In this document: one piece after another, positions 37,153-46,760 of the stretch | Layout: every line of letters starts with the position of its first letter | Numbering within the stretch: the stretch's first letter is position 1 | Position numbers and translations under genes: made by a program | The notes under the pieces: generated by a model | The model's database searches: none | What the model saw: only the letters and a program-made list of their open reading frames with translations | What the model was told of the DNA's origin: nothing | Source of the DNA: Clostridia bacterium | Lineage (GTDB): Bacteria > Bacillota > Clostridia > Christensenellales > Aristaeellaceae | Direction: 5' to 3' | Assembly: GCA_017410455.1 (NCBI GenBank) | Contig: JAFQQT010000038.1 | Coordinates: 1-64,000 of the forward strand | DNA length: 64,000 nucleotides

Positions 37153-39003
37153 ATGCATCATCATTTCCGTTATTGGCTCCCCTTCCTGCCTGAAGGTGTC
37201 CCGGCTGAGCTGACAACCCCGGCGGAGGTCGCCCGCTTCGAGCTGGCGCAGGCACTGCCCCGCATCGCCCCGGAAGTGACGGTTGATATCATCCTGGACG
37301 AAGCCATGGATGAGGCATTCCGCATCCAGCGTGCTGATGACGCCGTCATCATCACCGGCGGACAGCGTGGCGTACTCTACGGTGCGTATCGCCTGATGAT
37401 GAACCTCGCCGCCGGCGAGAAGCTCCCCCGCAGCCACTTCCAGCAGCCCCGGTACGCCCTGCGCATGGTCAACAACTGGGACAATGCCGACGGCGACATC
37501 GAACGTGGCTATTCCGGCCGGAGCCTCATGTTCGAGGGCGGCCGTTTCGATTACGATCCCGTGTGCCTGTGCGACCTGGCACGGCTGATGGCGTCGGTGG
37601 GCCTGAATGTGCTGTGCATCAACAACGTCAACGTCCGCAACCCCGCCCACCGCCTGATCGAGGACTGGCTGCCGGAGCTGGCGGAAGTCGCGGCCATCTT
37701 CCGCCCCTTCGGCGTGAAGCTGATGGTGTCCATCGACTACGCGCAGCCCATGCGCCACGGCATCGACACCGCCGACCCTCTGGACGAGCGCGTGCAGACC
37801 TGGTGGAATGAGCAGTGCCGGGTGGTCTATGCCGCCATTCCTGACCTGGCCGGCTTCCTCGTCAAGGCGGACAGCGAGCATCGTCCCGGGCCCTTCACCT
37901 ACGGCCGCAACCACGCCGAGGGCGCCAACATGCTGGCCCGGGCCCTTCAGCCCCACGGCGGCAAGCTGGTGTGGCGCTGCTTCGTCTACAACTGCCAGCA
38001 GGACTGGCGCGATCAGGTCACCGACCGCCCCATGGCCGCCTACCAGCATTACGTCTACTTGGACGGCCAGTTCGATGATAACGTCATCCTGCAGGTCAAG
38101 AACGGCCCCTTCGACTTCCAGGTGCGCGAGCCCGTTTCCCCGACCCTGCTGGCGATGCCGAAGACCAACCTCGCCATCGAATGGCAGCTTGCCCAGGAGT
38201 ACACCGGCCATCAGATCGACATCTACGCCATGATGGGCATGTGGCAGGAGGTCATGGCGGACCTGGGCAGCGACAGAATCATGGCCATGGCAGCGGTGAG
38301 TAACCTCGGCCGCGACGCCTGCATCTTCGGGCATCCCTTCGCAGCAGTCAACATGTTCGGCTACGGCCTGCTCAGCTGGCACCCGGAATTCGCCGACCCC
38401 GAGGGAATCGCCCGCCTGTGGGCGAAGCTGACCTACGGGCTGGAGCAGGCAGATGAGGATGCGCTGGTGCAGATCCTCCTGGAGAGCCGCAGCGCATACG
38501 AAAAGTACACCGCGCCCCTGGGCGTGTGCTGGATGGTCACGCCCCACACCCATTATGGCCCCAGCCCCGACGGCTACGAGTACCAGACCTGGGGCACCTA
38601 CCACCGCGCCAGCCGCGACGCCGTGGGCATCGACCGCACCGCCAGCGGCACCGGCTACGCTGAGCAATACCCCTCCGAGCTTCGCAACCGCTATTCCAGC
38701 CTGGAAACCTGCCCGGATAATCTGCTGCTGTGGTTCCACCGCCTGCGCTACGACTATGTCATGCGCGATGGCCGGACGCTGATCCAGCGCATCTACGACG
38801 ACCACTTCGAGGGCTGTGAATGGGTGGAGGCCGCTGAGCAGAAGCTGGCTGCGCTTCCCCTGCCGGAGGCCGACAAGGCGCTGGTCATGGAGCGCATCAG
38901 CCGGCAGAAGAAGAACGCCCGCGAGTGGCGCGACGTGATCAACAGCTTCTTCTACCGCTTCTCCGGCGTGGAGGATGCGAAGGGGCGAAAGCTTTACCTG
39001 TGA
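37153..39003 (+). CDS. aguA: GH67 alpha-glucuronidase
   Basis: 616 residues; ATG at 37153, ten bases after CAGGAGG. The family pattern is strong: an N-terminal domain with GGQRGVLYGAYRLM, then the TIM barrel with DLAGFLVKADSEHRPGP (acid Glu), LDGQFDDNVILQVKNGPFDF (base Asp) and NLAIEWQLAQEYTGHQ (second Glu), followed by a helical C-terminal region with HNHYGP-like HTHYGPSPDGY. It releases (4-O-methyl) glucuronic acid from xylo-oligosaccharide ends in the cytoplasm. Released glucuronate could feed the UxuB-type enzyme at 54074. The EEP gene follows after 12 bases. Confidence 0.95.
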   Translation: MHHHFRYWLPFLPEGVPAELTTPAEVARFELAQALPRIAPEVTVDIILDEAMDEAFRIQRADDAVIITGGQRGVLYGAYRLMMNLAAGEKLPRSHFQQPRYALRMVNNWDNADGDIERGYSGRSLMFEGGRFDYDPVCLCDLARLMASVGLNVLCINNVNVRNPAHRLIEDWLPELAEVAAIFRPFGVKLMVSIDYAQPMRHGIDTADPLDERVQTWWNEQCRVVYAAIPDLAGFLVKADSEHRPGPFTYGRNHAEGANMLARALQPHGGKLVWRCFVYNCQQDWRDQVTDRPMAAYQHYVYLDGQFDDNVILQVKNGPFDFQVREPVSPTLLAMPKTNLAIEWQLAQEYTGHQIDIYAMMGMWQEVMADLGSDRIMAMAAVSNLGRDACIFGHPFAAVNMFGYGLLSWHPEFADPEGIARLWAKLTYGLEQADEDALVQILLESRSAYEKYTAPLGVCWMVTPHTHYGPSPDGYEYQTWGTYHRASRDAVGIDRTASGTGYAEQYPSELRNRYSSLETCPDNLLLWFHRLRYDYVMRDGRTLIQRIYDDHFEGCEWVEAAEQKLAALPLPEADKALVMERISRQKKNAREWRDVINSFFYRFSGVEDAKGRKLYL

Positions 39004-39015
39004 GGAGGCATGCAT

Positions 39016-39855
39016 ATGCTGCGCATCATGAGCAACAATCTCTGGTGGTGTGACGATAACCGCCCCGCCTGGGCCGAGATGGGGCTGGACTGCTCCGCAG
39101 CCGCGCGGGCAGATGGGTTCTGCCGCGTCTATGCAACGCTTCAGCCGGACGTGATCGGCCTGCAGGAATGCTCCGCCCTCATGGCGGATGAGCTGATGCA
39201 GCGATTCCCTGCCTACGGCCTCCCCTATGCGCTGCTCTGGGGCCACGATACGCCCATCCTTTTCCGCAAGGACCGCTTCGACCTGGTGGATTCCGCCTTT
39301 CTGCTGTACCCGGAGGAATTTCCCGGGCATGAGGGCAGCTTCAACAACTGGCGCACCAAGTCCTACCTTACCGCCGTCCTGCGCTGCAAAGCGGATGGGA
39401 AGCACCTCATCGTCGCCACGACCCACCTGTGGTGGAAGAGCAGCCGGCCGGATTCTCCGGAGTACCAGCCTCACTCGGCCGAGGCCCGCGCATACCAGCT
39501 GGGCTTGCTGATGGATACGCTGGACGCGCTGCAGGAGCAATACGCGTGCCCCGCCATCATGCTGGGCGATTTCAACGCCGGTTACGGCTCGCTGACCCTG
39601 CAGTCCGCCATGGCCCGTGGCTGGCAGCACGCCCATGACACCGCTGCTGAGTATGCCGATAACGGCTGCGGACACCACCCCTGTGACAGCAGCGGTTACG
39701 CACCCTATGTGCCCGGTGACTTCCGTCGCAGCCTCGATCAGATCATGCACCTTGGCGCGCCGGAGGGGTTTGTTCGCCGCTTCGACCGGTACGCGGAGGA
39801 AGACTACATGCCCCTGTCCGACCATCTGCCCGTGTGGGTGGATGTGACCCTGTGA
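39016..39855 (+). CDS. Endonuclease/exonuclease/phosphatase (EEP) family hydrolase
   Basis: 279 residues. The ATG at 39016 is seven bases from GAGGAGG, while the one at 39010 is only one base away. EEP motifs: MSNNLWW, VIGLQECS, ATTHLWW, MLGDFNAG, RSLDQIM and LSDHLPVWVD, giving the usual Asn, Glu, His, Asp and His metal and catalytic residues. Lacks a signal peptide. Members cleave DNA, phosphoinositides or small phosphodiesters; its place in the GH67 operon suggests a sugar-linked phosphoester but this is not shown. Confidence 0.85.
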   Translation: MLRIMSNNLWWCDDNRPAWAEMGLDCSAAARADGFCRVYATLQPDVIGLQECSALMADELMQRFPAYGLPYALLWGHDTPILFRKDRFDLVDSAFLLYPEEFPGHEGSFNNWRTKSYLTAVLRCKADGKHLIVATTHLWWKSSRPDSPEYQPHSAEARAYQLGLLMDTLDALQEQYACPAIMLGDFNAGYGSLTLQSAMARGWQHAHDTAAEYADNGCGHHPCDSSGYAPYVPGDFRRSLDQIMHLGAPEGFVRRFDRYAEEDYMPLSDHLPVWVDVTL

Positions 39856-39864
39856 ATACAGAAA

Positions 39865-39898
39865 GGCAGCTCCCGTGATGTGCGGGAACTGCCTTTTG
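39865..39898. terminator. Terminator between the EEP gene and convergent cysS
   Basis: GGCAGCTCCCG (39865-39875) pairs with CGGGAACTGCC (39883-39893) with one mismatch, then TTTTG. Confidence 0.82.
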
Positions 39899-39910
39899 TG
39901 TTGTATATCT

Positions 39911-41386
39911 TTATGCGCGGCTCCAGACAGCGCCGTCCTTGCTGTCCTTCACGACCACGCCCATGGCGGCCAGCTCGTCGCGGATGCGGTCGGACTCAGC
40001 CCAGTTCTTGGCCTTGCGGGCCTCATAGCGGGCAGTCAGCAGGGCGGTGACCTTCGCGTTCTCCTCCTCGGAGGCGTCTGCGGGTCCGGTGATGGCATAC
40101 TCACCCGCACCGGCGGCCTTTGCGGTGGCCGTGGCGCTGGCAGCGCGCACCTTCGCAGCGGCCTCCAGCAGGTCAAGGCTCAGCACGCGGTCGAAGTCGC
40201 CCAGCAGATACAGCTTCGTCACGTCGTCAATGTCGCGGCCCTTGAGCACGTCGTACAGGCAGGTGATGGCCAGGGAGGTGTTCAGGTCGCTGGTCAGGCC
40301 CTTGAGGAACTTCTCCTGATAGCGCCTGGCAGCCTCCAGATCGGGCTGCTTCGCATCGTCAGGCTTGAGGGCGGCGATGCGGCCGATCAGCTTGGCGTAG
40401 GTGCCCGCGGCGTTGTCGAGATTCTCCCAGGTGAACACGAGGTTCTGCCGGTAGTGGCTCTGCAGGCAGAACAGGCGGTACACCAGCGGATCGTAGCCCT
40501 TTTCCACCAGCAGGCTGACGGTCAGGAACTCGCCCTTGGACTTGGACATCTTGCCGCCGGCGGTGTTCAGGTGATGCACATGGAACCAGTGGCTGCACCA
40601 CTCGTGGCCCAGATACGCCTCGGACTGGGCAATCTCGTTGGTGTGGTGCGGGAAGGCATTGTCGATGCCGCCGCAGTGCAGGTCAAGATACTCGCCCAGG
40701 TGCTTCTTGGAGATGCAGGAGCACTCGATGTGCCAGCCGGGATAGCCCACGCCCCAGGGGGAATCCCACTTCAGCGCCTGATCCTCGAACTTCGACTTGG
40801 TGAACCACAGCACGAAGTCCGCCTTGTTGCGCTTGTTGTCGTCGGCCTCCACATCCTCGCGCACGCCCACGGCCAGGTCCTCCTCGTCGTGGTCGTTGAA
40901 GACATAGTAGCGGGCCAGCTTGGAGGTATCGAAGTAGACGTTGCCGCCGGCGATGTAGGCAAAACCCTTCTCCAGCAGGCGCTCGATCATCTCGATGTAC
41001 TCGGGGATGCAGCCCGTGGCGGGTTCCACCACGTCGGGCGTCTTGATGCGCAGGCGCTGGCAGTCAGCGAAGAACGCATCCGTGTAGTACTGAGCGATCT
41101 CCATGACAGTCTTGTTCTCGCGCTTGGCGCCCTTGAGCATCTTGTCCTCGCCCGTATCGGCGTCGGAGGCCAGATGGCCCACGTCGGTGATGTTCATCAC
41201 GCGGGTCACGTCGTAGCCCTCATAGCGCAGGGCCTTCTCCAGCACATCCTCCATGATGTAGGAGCGCAGGTTGCCGATGTGCGCGAAGTGGTAGACCGTC
41301 GGGCCGCAGGTGTACATCGAAACCGCATTGCCAAAGCGCGGGCGGAAAACCTCTTTCTTGTGGGTCAGAGAGTTGTAGAGCAGCAT
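39911..41386 (-). CDS. cysS: Cysteinyl-tRNA synthetase
   Basis: 491 residues. The ATG at 41386 is chosen because AAAGGA lies nine bases upstream; a TTG at 41395 abuts that site. The class I signatures are TCGPTVYHFAHIGNLRSYI (HIGH) and GGKMSKSKGEF (KMSKS), and zinc-site residues in TCGPT, HIECS and HTNE are present. No T-box leader is seen in the 77 bases before it, so it may be read through from the GH2 gene or use a weak promoter there. Confidence 0.95.
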   Translation of the reverse strand: MLLYNSLTHKKEVFRPRFGNAVSMYTCGPTVYHFAHIGNLRSYIMEDVLEKALRYEGYDVTRVMNITDVGHLASDADTGEDKMLKGAKRENKTVMEIAQYYTDAFFADCQRLRIKTPDVVEPATGCIPEYIEMIERLLEKGFAYIAGGNVYFDTSKLARYYVFNDHDEEDLAVGVREDVEADDNKRNKADFVLWFTKSKFEDQALKWDSPWGVGYPGWHIECSCISKKHLGEYLDLHCGGIDNAFPHHTNEIAQSEAYLGHEWCSHWFHVHHLNTAGGKMSKSKGEFLTVSLLVEKGYDPLVYRLFCLQSHYRQNLVFTWENLDNAAGTYAKLIGRIAALKPDDAKQPDLEAARRYQEKFLKGLTSDLNTSLAITCLYDVLKGRDIDDVTKLYLLGDFDRVLSLDLLEAAAKVRAASATATAKAAGAGEYAITGPADASEEENAKVTALLTARYEARKAKNWAESDRIRDELAAMGVVVKDSKDGAVWSRA

Positions 41387-41463
41387 ATTCCTCAATCCTT
41401 TCAGGGTTGTGACTTTATTTCATTCGACATGGCCGGGTTGAATTCCTGCCTGCTATCATGATT

Positions 41464-44400
41464 TCATTGCGTGCTGAACCGGAAACGGTGGAAATCGAAC
41501 TGACATCCCGGCAGGAAGACGAACGTCACGCTGCACATGCCCGGCAGCACGTCCATGGCGAACTCCTGCCAGCCACGCTCCGTCCCGCGGAACTGCGCCA
41601 GGGTCGTCAGCGTCTCGCCCGCCTCATTCTGGAAGCGGATGGTGATGGGGTTCTCCTGCAGCGGCGTGCAGCCATCGATGGCCAGCACGGCTCTCTGCGC
41701 TGCGCCGAAATCCATGCCATCGTAGACCAGCGAAACGTTGTTGCCGATGCCCATCACGCCCGCATCCGTCCGGGTGAAGCTGTCACCATAGACGGAATCC
41801 GCCGCCAGGGCGCTCTGTTCCAGCCATGCGCGGGACTGCCTGGTGAAGGAGAAGCCCTTGAGGTGAATCTTCTCCGTCGTGGAGAAGCACAGTGTATGCA
41901 CGCCCGTCAGGCGGACGGGCAGCGTGTAGGTCTCCGGCTGATAGACATTCCAGCGGGAGGGCTTCTGGTACGGCAGGACAGCGATGACCGTTCCCCCCTC
42001 GCGGGGATCGCCATCCCACAGCGTCACCTCATGCAGCTTGCTGTCCAGGGCGAAGATGGGCAGGGTGATCTCGTCCGAACCCACGGGGCCGAAGTCAACA
42101 TTCGCGTATCCCGCCATGGAGTACCCCTCCCGGGCGAAGGAAACGCCCTGCTCGTTGCCGTTGCCGATGTCGCCCTCATGCAGGGTGAACAGTCCGCCGG
42201 TGACGAAGCCATAGGGATCCAGATTCGGCATGCCCATGCCGGTGATGGTGATATCCTGCTGGCTGATCACGCGCGGATGATCGTAGCCATTGCAGCACAT
42301 GGCGCGCAGGTACACGATGTCGTCGCCCACGCCGGTGACAGTCACGGTATCTCCGTCCACGGACCAGGCAGCGCAGTTGCTCTCGATGCCCTTGGCGTTG
42401 GTGATGCGGAAAGATAGTTCCTGCCGGTCTGCGTCTGCCGGATGGCAGGCGACGCGGAAGGTCACGCTGGGGTTCACCGGGGTCAGCTGCTTGCTGCCCA
42501 GCGGGGTCAGGCTGATCTTGCGCACAGGGATCTCATCCGGCATGGGAAGATCCACACAGTGCTGCTGGTCGCAGGTCGCGCCCTCGCGCATCCGTGTGAG
42601 CATGGCATCCGTGCGGATCTCCAGCACGGCAGGCTCCTTGCCGGGCGAAGTCACTTCGACGCGGATCACGCCCATGCGGTCGGTGGAGCCGATCATCGCC
42701 AGAAGCTTGCCACCAAACAGGCGGCGCGTGGTGGTCTTGTAGCCATCCCGGTCGGTGGAATCGCCGTTATCAAGACCCAGCAGGCGCCCCTCGCCCGTCA
42801 CGGACATATGCACGCGGTCACAGGCGTTGTCGACCGGGTTGCCCTTCTCGTCCACCATGGCAACGGTCACGAAGGCGATGTCCTCGCCATTGGCGATCAG
42901 CGCGCCGGACGCCTCGCACGTCAGCACGATGCGGCGGCTGTCCCCGGGGGTACGCCGCACATCCTCCGCGATGACCGTGCCCGATGCATCGCAGGCCACC
43001 GCCCGCAGTTCGCCCGACTCAAAGGGCACATGCCACGTCGGGCGGGACTGCTCCCAGTCCGCGCGGCTGACCTCCTGCACGCCAAGGCTCTCGCCGTTGA
43101 GCAACAGCTCGCAGGTCGCGCCGTTTGTCATCACGGGCACGTCGATCATCTGACCCGGGTTCCAGTCCCAGTGCACGCCGATGTGCGCCATGGGCTCCGG
43201 GTTCCACACGGACTTGCACAGGTAGAAGAAGTCCTTGGGGAACACGCAGGTGTCCATCATGCCGAAGTAGCTGTTTCTCGTATGATAGGGCGTGGGCTCG
43301 CCGATATAGTCAATGCCGGTCCAGAGGTACTGGCCCAGCGAATAGGGCGTGTTGAGGTCCTCGACAAGGCACTTGCGCATGTCCTTGGTGCCCCAGGAGG
43401 TGGTGCTGTTGCCCAGGGACGAACACTGCAGATCGTCGTCGGAAAGGATGGGCGCGGACATCGGGAAGCGGTACACACCGCGGCTGGAGACCGCAGAGGC
43501 CGTTTCGCTCCCGTAGATGCACCAGTCCGGGTGCTGCGCGTGGTGCTCGGCGTAGAACTTCTCGCCGTAGTTGTAGCCGGCAGCCTGCACGTGTCCGGCA
43601 CAGTTCTGCGCGCCCTGCCAGGGCATGAAGTTGCTGCCGATGGTGGTGAAGGCGTTCTCCAGCGGGTCATGGCGGCGGACGTATTCGCAGAGCATCTTCG
43701 TCACGTCCACGGCTGATTCATCCACATGGGTATCGAAGATTTCGTTTCCGATGGACCACATGAGCATCGAGGGGTGATTACGGTCGCGGCGCACCCAGGC
43801 GGCCACGTCGCCCTCAACGTCTGCCTCGAAAAAGCGGGCATAGTCGTAGGTCGTCTTCTGCCGCCGCCACATGTCGAAGGCCTCGCTGACCACCAGAATG
43901 CCCAGCTCATCGCACAGGTTCATCACGGGCTTGGCGGGCGGGTTGTGGCTGGTGCGCAGGCTGTTGACGCCCATGCGCTTCATGGCCTCCAGCTGCCGCT
44001 TTGCCGCCTTGATGTGGAACGCGCTGCCCAGGCAGCCCAGGTCGTGGTGGAGGCACACGCCGTGCAGCTTGACATGCTCTCCGTTGACCAGCAAACCACG
44101 GTCCGGCGTGAGGGTCAGCGTGCGGAAGCCCACGTGCTCGCGGATCACCTGCCCGCCGCAGATGGTCTCCAGCTCGTACCAGTAGGGATCGGCGGTGTTC
44201 CACAGGGCGGGCGCATGGATGGTCATCTCCGCGCGGGCAGCGTTACCTTCGATGCTGGCCGCCATCGTGCAGATGACCTCGTCCCCATCCAGCAGGCGGT
44301 GAACTACTGGCGTACCGTCATCAGCACCGGTCAGCTCGGTCTCCACCGTCAGCAGCCAGTCATTGTTATCAAGCGCCCTGGTCGTGATGTAGGTTCCATC

Positions 44401-44841
44401 CGGAACGACATGGCGCTGCGCTTCCACATGGAGCGTCACATCCCGGAAGATCCCCGCGCCGGAGTACCAGCGGCTGTTTGGGCTGGTATGACGGATGTGC
44501 ACATGCAGCATGTTCAGCCCCGGCTTCAGCCCCTTGAGCGGCACGTCAAAACAGGTATAACCATAGTGGTGCGTGAAGACATGCTCCCCATTGTGGAGCA
44601 CGTCACAGTCCATGTATACGCCATCGAAGCGCAGCCACACGGCCTTGCCAAGCCAAGATTCCGGCACGTCGATTTCGCGGCGGTACCAGCCATCTGTATT
44701 CTCGTACAGGGCATGATGGTCCTCAATGAGAAAATCGTGGGGAAGATCGACCTGGCGCCAATGAGCTTCCGCAGCATCAGACAGGCAGCTTCCATTGGGC
44801 AGCTTTGCGAATTCCCAGCAATCATTGAACAGTCGCTTCAT
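41464..44841 (-). CDS. GH2 family glycoside hydrolase (beta-galactosidase-like) with C-terminal Ig and CBM-like domains
   Basis: 1125 residues; ATG at 44841 after GGAGGGTGAATCG. The order is: sugar-binding jelly roll (VDLPHDFLIED, DGWYRREI, WLRFDGVYMDCDV), Ig-like domain, TIM barrel (about 270-560) with MWSIGNEIFDTH (acid/base Glu, about 366) and IYGSETASA (nucleophile Glu, about 444), then two or more Ig-like domains and a CBM6-like end (QFDFHRFRF). No signal peptide, so probably cytoplasmic. GH2 includes beta-galactosidases, mannosidases and glucuronidases; specificity cannot be fixed. An array of palindromic sites lies upstream. Confidence 0.92.
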   Translation of the reverse strand: MKRLFNDCWEFAKLPNGSCLSDAAEAHWRQVDLPHDFLIEDHHALYENTDGWYRREIDVPESWLGKAVWLRFDGVYMDCDVLHNGEHVFTHHYGYTCFDVPLKGLKPGLNMLHVHIRHTSPNSRWYSGAGIFRDVTLHVEAQRHVVPDGTYITTRALDNNDWLLTVETELTGADDGTPVVHRLLDGDEVICTMAASIEGNAARAEMTIHAPALWNTADPYWYELETICGGQVIREHVGFRTLTLTPDRGLLVNGEHVKLHGVCLHHDLGCLGSAFHIKAAKRQLEAMKRMGVNSLRTSHNPPAKPVMNLCDELGILVVSEAFDMWRRQKTTYDYARFFEADVEGDVAAWVRRDRNHPSMLMWSIGNEIFDTHVDESAVDVTKMLCEYVRRHDPLENAFTTIGSNFMPWQGAQNCAGHVQAAGYNYGEKFYAEHHAQHPDWCIYGSETASAVSSRGVYRFPMSAPILSDDDLQCSSLGNSTTSWGTKDMRKCLVEDLNTPYSLGQYLWTGIDYIGEPTPYHTRNSYFGMMDTCVFPKDFFYLCKSVWNPEPMAHIGVHWDWNPGQMIDVPVMTNGATCELLLNGESLGVQEVSRADWEQSRPTWHVPFESGELRAVACDASGTVIAEDVRRTPGDSRRIVLTCEASGALIANGEDIAFVTVAMVDEKGNPVDNACDRVHMSVTGEGRLLGLDNGDSTDRDGYKTTTRRLFGGKLLAMIGSTDRMGVIRVEVTSPGKEPAVLEIRTDAMLTRMREGATCDQQHCVDLPMPDEIPVRKISLTPLGSKQLTPVNPSVTFRVACHPADADRQELSFRITNAKGIESNCAAWSVDGDTVTVTGVGDDIVYLRAMCCNGYDHPRVISQQDITITGMGMPNLDPYGFVTGGLFTLHEGDIGNGNEQGVSFAREGYSMAGYANVDFGPVGSDEITLPIFALDSKLHEVTLWDGDPREGGTVIAVLPYQKPSRWNVYQPETYTLPVRLTGVHTLCFSTTEKIHLKGFSFTRQSRAWLEQSALAADSVYGDSFTRTDAGVMGIGNNVSLVYDGMDFGAAQRAVLAIDGCTPLQENPITIRFQNEAGETLTTLAQFRGTERGWQEFAMDVLPGMCSVTFVFLPGCQFDFHRFRFSTQ

Positions 44842-44968
44842 GATCGATTCACCCTCCAGGCTCTGACCACTATAATATGGTAACCTTGTTATTATTCGTC
44901 GCAGGAGATCAAATTCCTTGTATTTCCTGCGTATCAGTTCATATACGCCACAACATCGTCCGACTACC

Positions 44969-45035
44969 GGTCTGTTTTGACACGCCAGACCAGACGTCTG
45001 GTCTGTTTGGCAATTACAGACCGAGAGTCTGTTTT
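44969..45035. promoter_or_regulatory. Operator cluster upstream of the GH2 gene
   Basis: A perfect 20-base palindrome (half-site CAGACCAGAC) spans 44986-45005. The hexamer-rich motif GTCTGTTT appears three times in the same direction (44970, 45001, 45027), and 45016-45032 is a second inverted repeat (ACAGAC-N5-GTCTGT). This looks like repeated binding sites of one dimeric regulator. The cluster lies between the GH2 gene and the promoter of the beta-CASP gene. No regulator gene is adjacent. Confidence 0.75.
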
Positions 45036-45064
45036 GTATTTGCAGCAAATTTCTGCATTGCCCT

Positions 45065-45093
45065 TTGACACATGACATCAGTTGGGATACAAT
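45065..45093 (+). promoter_or_regulatory. Promoter of the beta-CASP nuclease gene
   Basis: TTGACA (45065-45070), 17 bases, TACAAT (45088-45093). Confidence 0.88.
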
Positions 45094-45132
45094 AGAATAT
45101 ACAGAGATCTGAACGTGAAAGGGGTAGATCGT

Positions 45133-46749
45133 ATGAAGATCACATTCCTGGGCGCGAACCACGAAGTAACCGGCAGCCAGACGCTGATCGAGTGGATGCC
45201 GGGGCGTTATCTGCTGGTAGACTGCGGCATGGAGCAGGGACAAAACGTATATGAAAACGCTGAAATGCCCGTAAGTGCCAAGCAGATCGAGCACGTGTTC
45301 ATCACCCATGCGCACATCGATCATACAGGCATGCTGCCCAAGCTCTGGCGCGACGGCTTCCGCGGCACCGTGTATACCACGCGTGAAACGAGCAATCTTT
45401 GCACCATCATGCTGGCCGACAGCGCGCACATCCAGATGAGCGATGCGGAATATCAGACGAAGAAGAACAAGCGCAAGAACCTGCCACCCGTGGAGCCCGC
45501 CTATGACATGGATGATGTGAACGAGCTGCTGCGCAACTTCCGCCCCTGCGGTTATGGCGACATGATCCGCGTGGACGAGGGCCTGAGCGTCGCCTTCACC
45601 GATGTGGGCCACCTGATGGGCAGCGCGGCTGTTTCCCTGTGGCTCACCGAAGGCGATGAGACCCGCAAGATCGTTTTCTCCGGCGATGTGGGCAACATCA
45701 ACCAGCCCCTGCTGAACGACCCCATGTTCGTGCGCGAAGCGGATTATGTGGTTGTTGAATCCACCTACGGCGATCGCCTGCATGCCGACCGCATCGATCC
45801 CACGCCCATGATGGCCGATGTGATCCAGCGCACGCTGGACCGGGGCGGAAACCTGCTCATCCCCTCCTTCGCCGTGGGGCGCACGCAGGAGATGCTCTAC
45901 ATCATCCGCGATATCAAGATGCGCGGCCTCGTTCACGGGCACGACGGCTTCCCCGTCTATGTGGACAGCCCTCTGGCCAACGAGGCAACCGCCGTCTTCC
46001 TCCAGTGCGACACCGAGTGCCTGGATCCGGACGCCCGCGCCGTTATGCAGCAGGGCGTTAACCCCATTTCCTTCCCCGAGCTGGAAACCGTCGTTACCGC
46101 CGACGAATCCAAGCGGCTCAACGCCAGCAAGATCCCCGGCGTGATCATCTCCGCGTCCGGCATGTGCGATGCGGGCCGCATCCGGCATCACCTCAAGCAC
46201 AACCTCTGGCGGCCCGAGTGCACGGTGCTCTTCGTGGGCTACCAGGCCAACGGCACCCTCGGCCGCCAGCTGCAGGATGGCAAGAAAGAGGTCAAGGTGC
46301 TGGGCGAAGAGATCATCGTCCGCGCTGAGATCGCCACCCTTCAGGGCGTCAGCGGGCACGCGGACAAGAACGGCCTCCTGCGCTGGATGGACGGCTTCCA
46401 TCCGACGCCCCCGCAGATCTTCGTCAACCATGGCGACCACGATCAGGCGGAGGCCTTTGTGGAAACGCTCCGCCAGCGTTATGGCGTGCGCGTGGACTGC
46501 CCCTACTCCGGGAGCGAGTTCGATCTGATCAGCGGCGAATGGCTCCATGTTGCGCAGCCTGTGCCCTATGTGAAGAAGAAGGCTGCCCAGAGCCAGGGCG
46601 CCCAGACCCAGCAGAGCGCCTATGCTGCCCTGATGAGCGCCATCTCCAGCCTCCAGGCCGTCGCGAAGACTGCTCATGCCTTCTCCAATGCGGAGCTGAA
46701 GCGCCTGACAAAGGACGTGCAGAAGCTCATCGACCAGATTCGCTCCTGA
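45133..46749 (+). CDS. MBL-fold beta-CASP exonuclease (RNA-processing type)
   Basis: 538 residues; ATG at 45133 with AAAGGGG upstream. The N-terminal MBL part has FLGANHEVTGSQ, THAHIDHTG (HxHxDH), GHLMGSA and SGDVGN. The beta-CASP part has GRTQEMLY, SPLANEAT, SASGMCDAGRIRHHLKHNL and GVSGHADKNGLLRW, then VNHGDHDQAEAF. This matches the YSH1/CPSF73-like group of bacterial ribonucleases. A roughly 60-residue helical tail ends the protein. It probably processes RNA 5' or 3' ends; its targets are unknown. The C26 gene follows by 11 bases. Confidence 0.93.
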   Translation: MKITFLGANHEVTGSQTLIEWMPGRYLLVDCGMEQGQNVYENAEMPVSAKQIEHVFITHAHIDHTGMLPKLWRDGFRGTVYTTRETSNLCTIMLADSAHIQMSDAEYQTKKNKRKNLPPVEPAYDMDDVNELLRNFRPCGYGDMIRVDEGLSVAFTDVGHLMGSAAVSLWLTEGDETRKIVFSGDVGNINQPLLNDPMFVREADYVVVESTYGDRLHADRIDPTPMMADVIQRTLDRGGNLLIPSFAVGRTQEMLYIIRDIKMRGLVHGHDGFPVYVDSPLANEATAVFLQCDTECLDPDARAVMQQGVNPISFPELETVVTADESKRLNASKIPGVIISASGMCDAGRIRHHLKHNLWRPECTVLFVGYQANGTLGRQLQDGKKEVKVLGEEIIVRAEIATLQGVSGHADKNGLLRWMDGFHPTPPQIFVNHGDHDQAEAFVETLRQRYGVRVDCPYSGSEFDLISGEWLHVAQPVPYVKKKAAQSQGAQTQQSAYAALMSAISSLQAVAKTAHAFSNAELKRLTKDVQKLIDQIRS

Positions 46750-46760
46750 GGTGACGCGGT

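Larger units (their letters stand above)
44842..45132. other. Divergent intergenic region between GH2 and the beta-CASP nuclease
   Basis: 291 bases, the longest gene-free stretch. It holds the operator cluster and the rightward promoter. An AT-rich segment (44870-44900) probably contains the leftward GH2 promoter, although no clear hexamer pair is seen there. No ORF or RNA gene was recognised. Confidence 0.7.

Noticed and set aside
36175..39825. Leftward open frame of 1216 codons over the GH67 and EEP genes
   Set aside because: Only its last 262 codons (from 36963) match a protein family and have a ribosome binding site. The rest is the antisense of two well-supported rightward genes in GC-rich DNA.
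41387..41463. T-box leader for cysS
   Set aside because: The space is only 77 bases and shows neither the AGGGUGGNACCGCG-type box nor a terminator hairpin.
44842..46677. N-terminal extension of the GH2 frame across the beta-CASP gene
   Set aside because: It is antisense to a clear nuclease gene and runs through the operator cluster and promoter; the ATG at 44841 has a good ribosome binding site and begins the GH2 domain.
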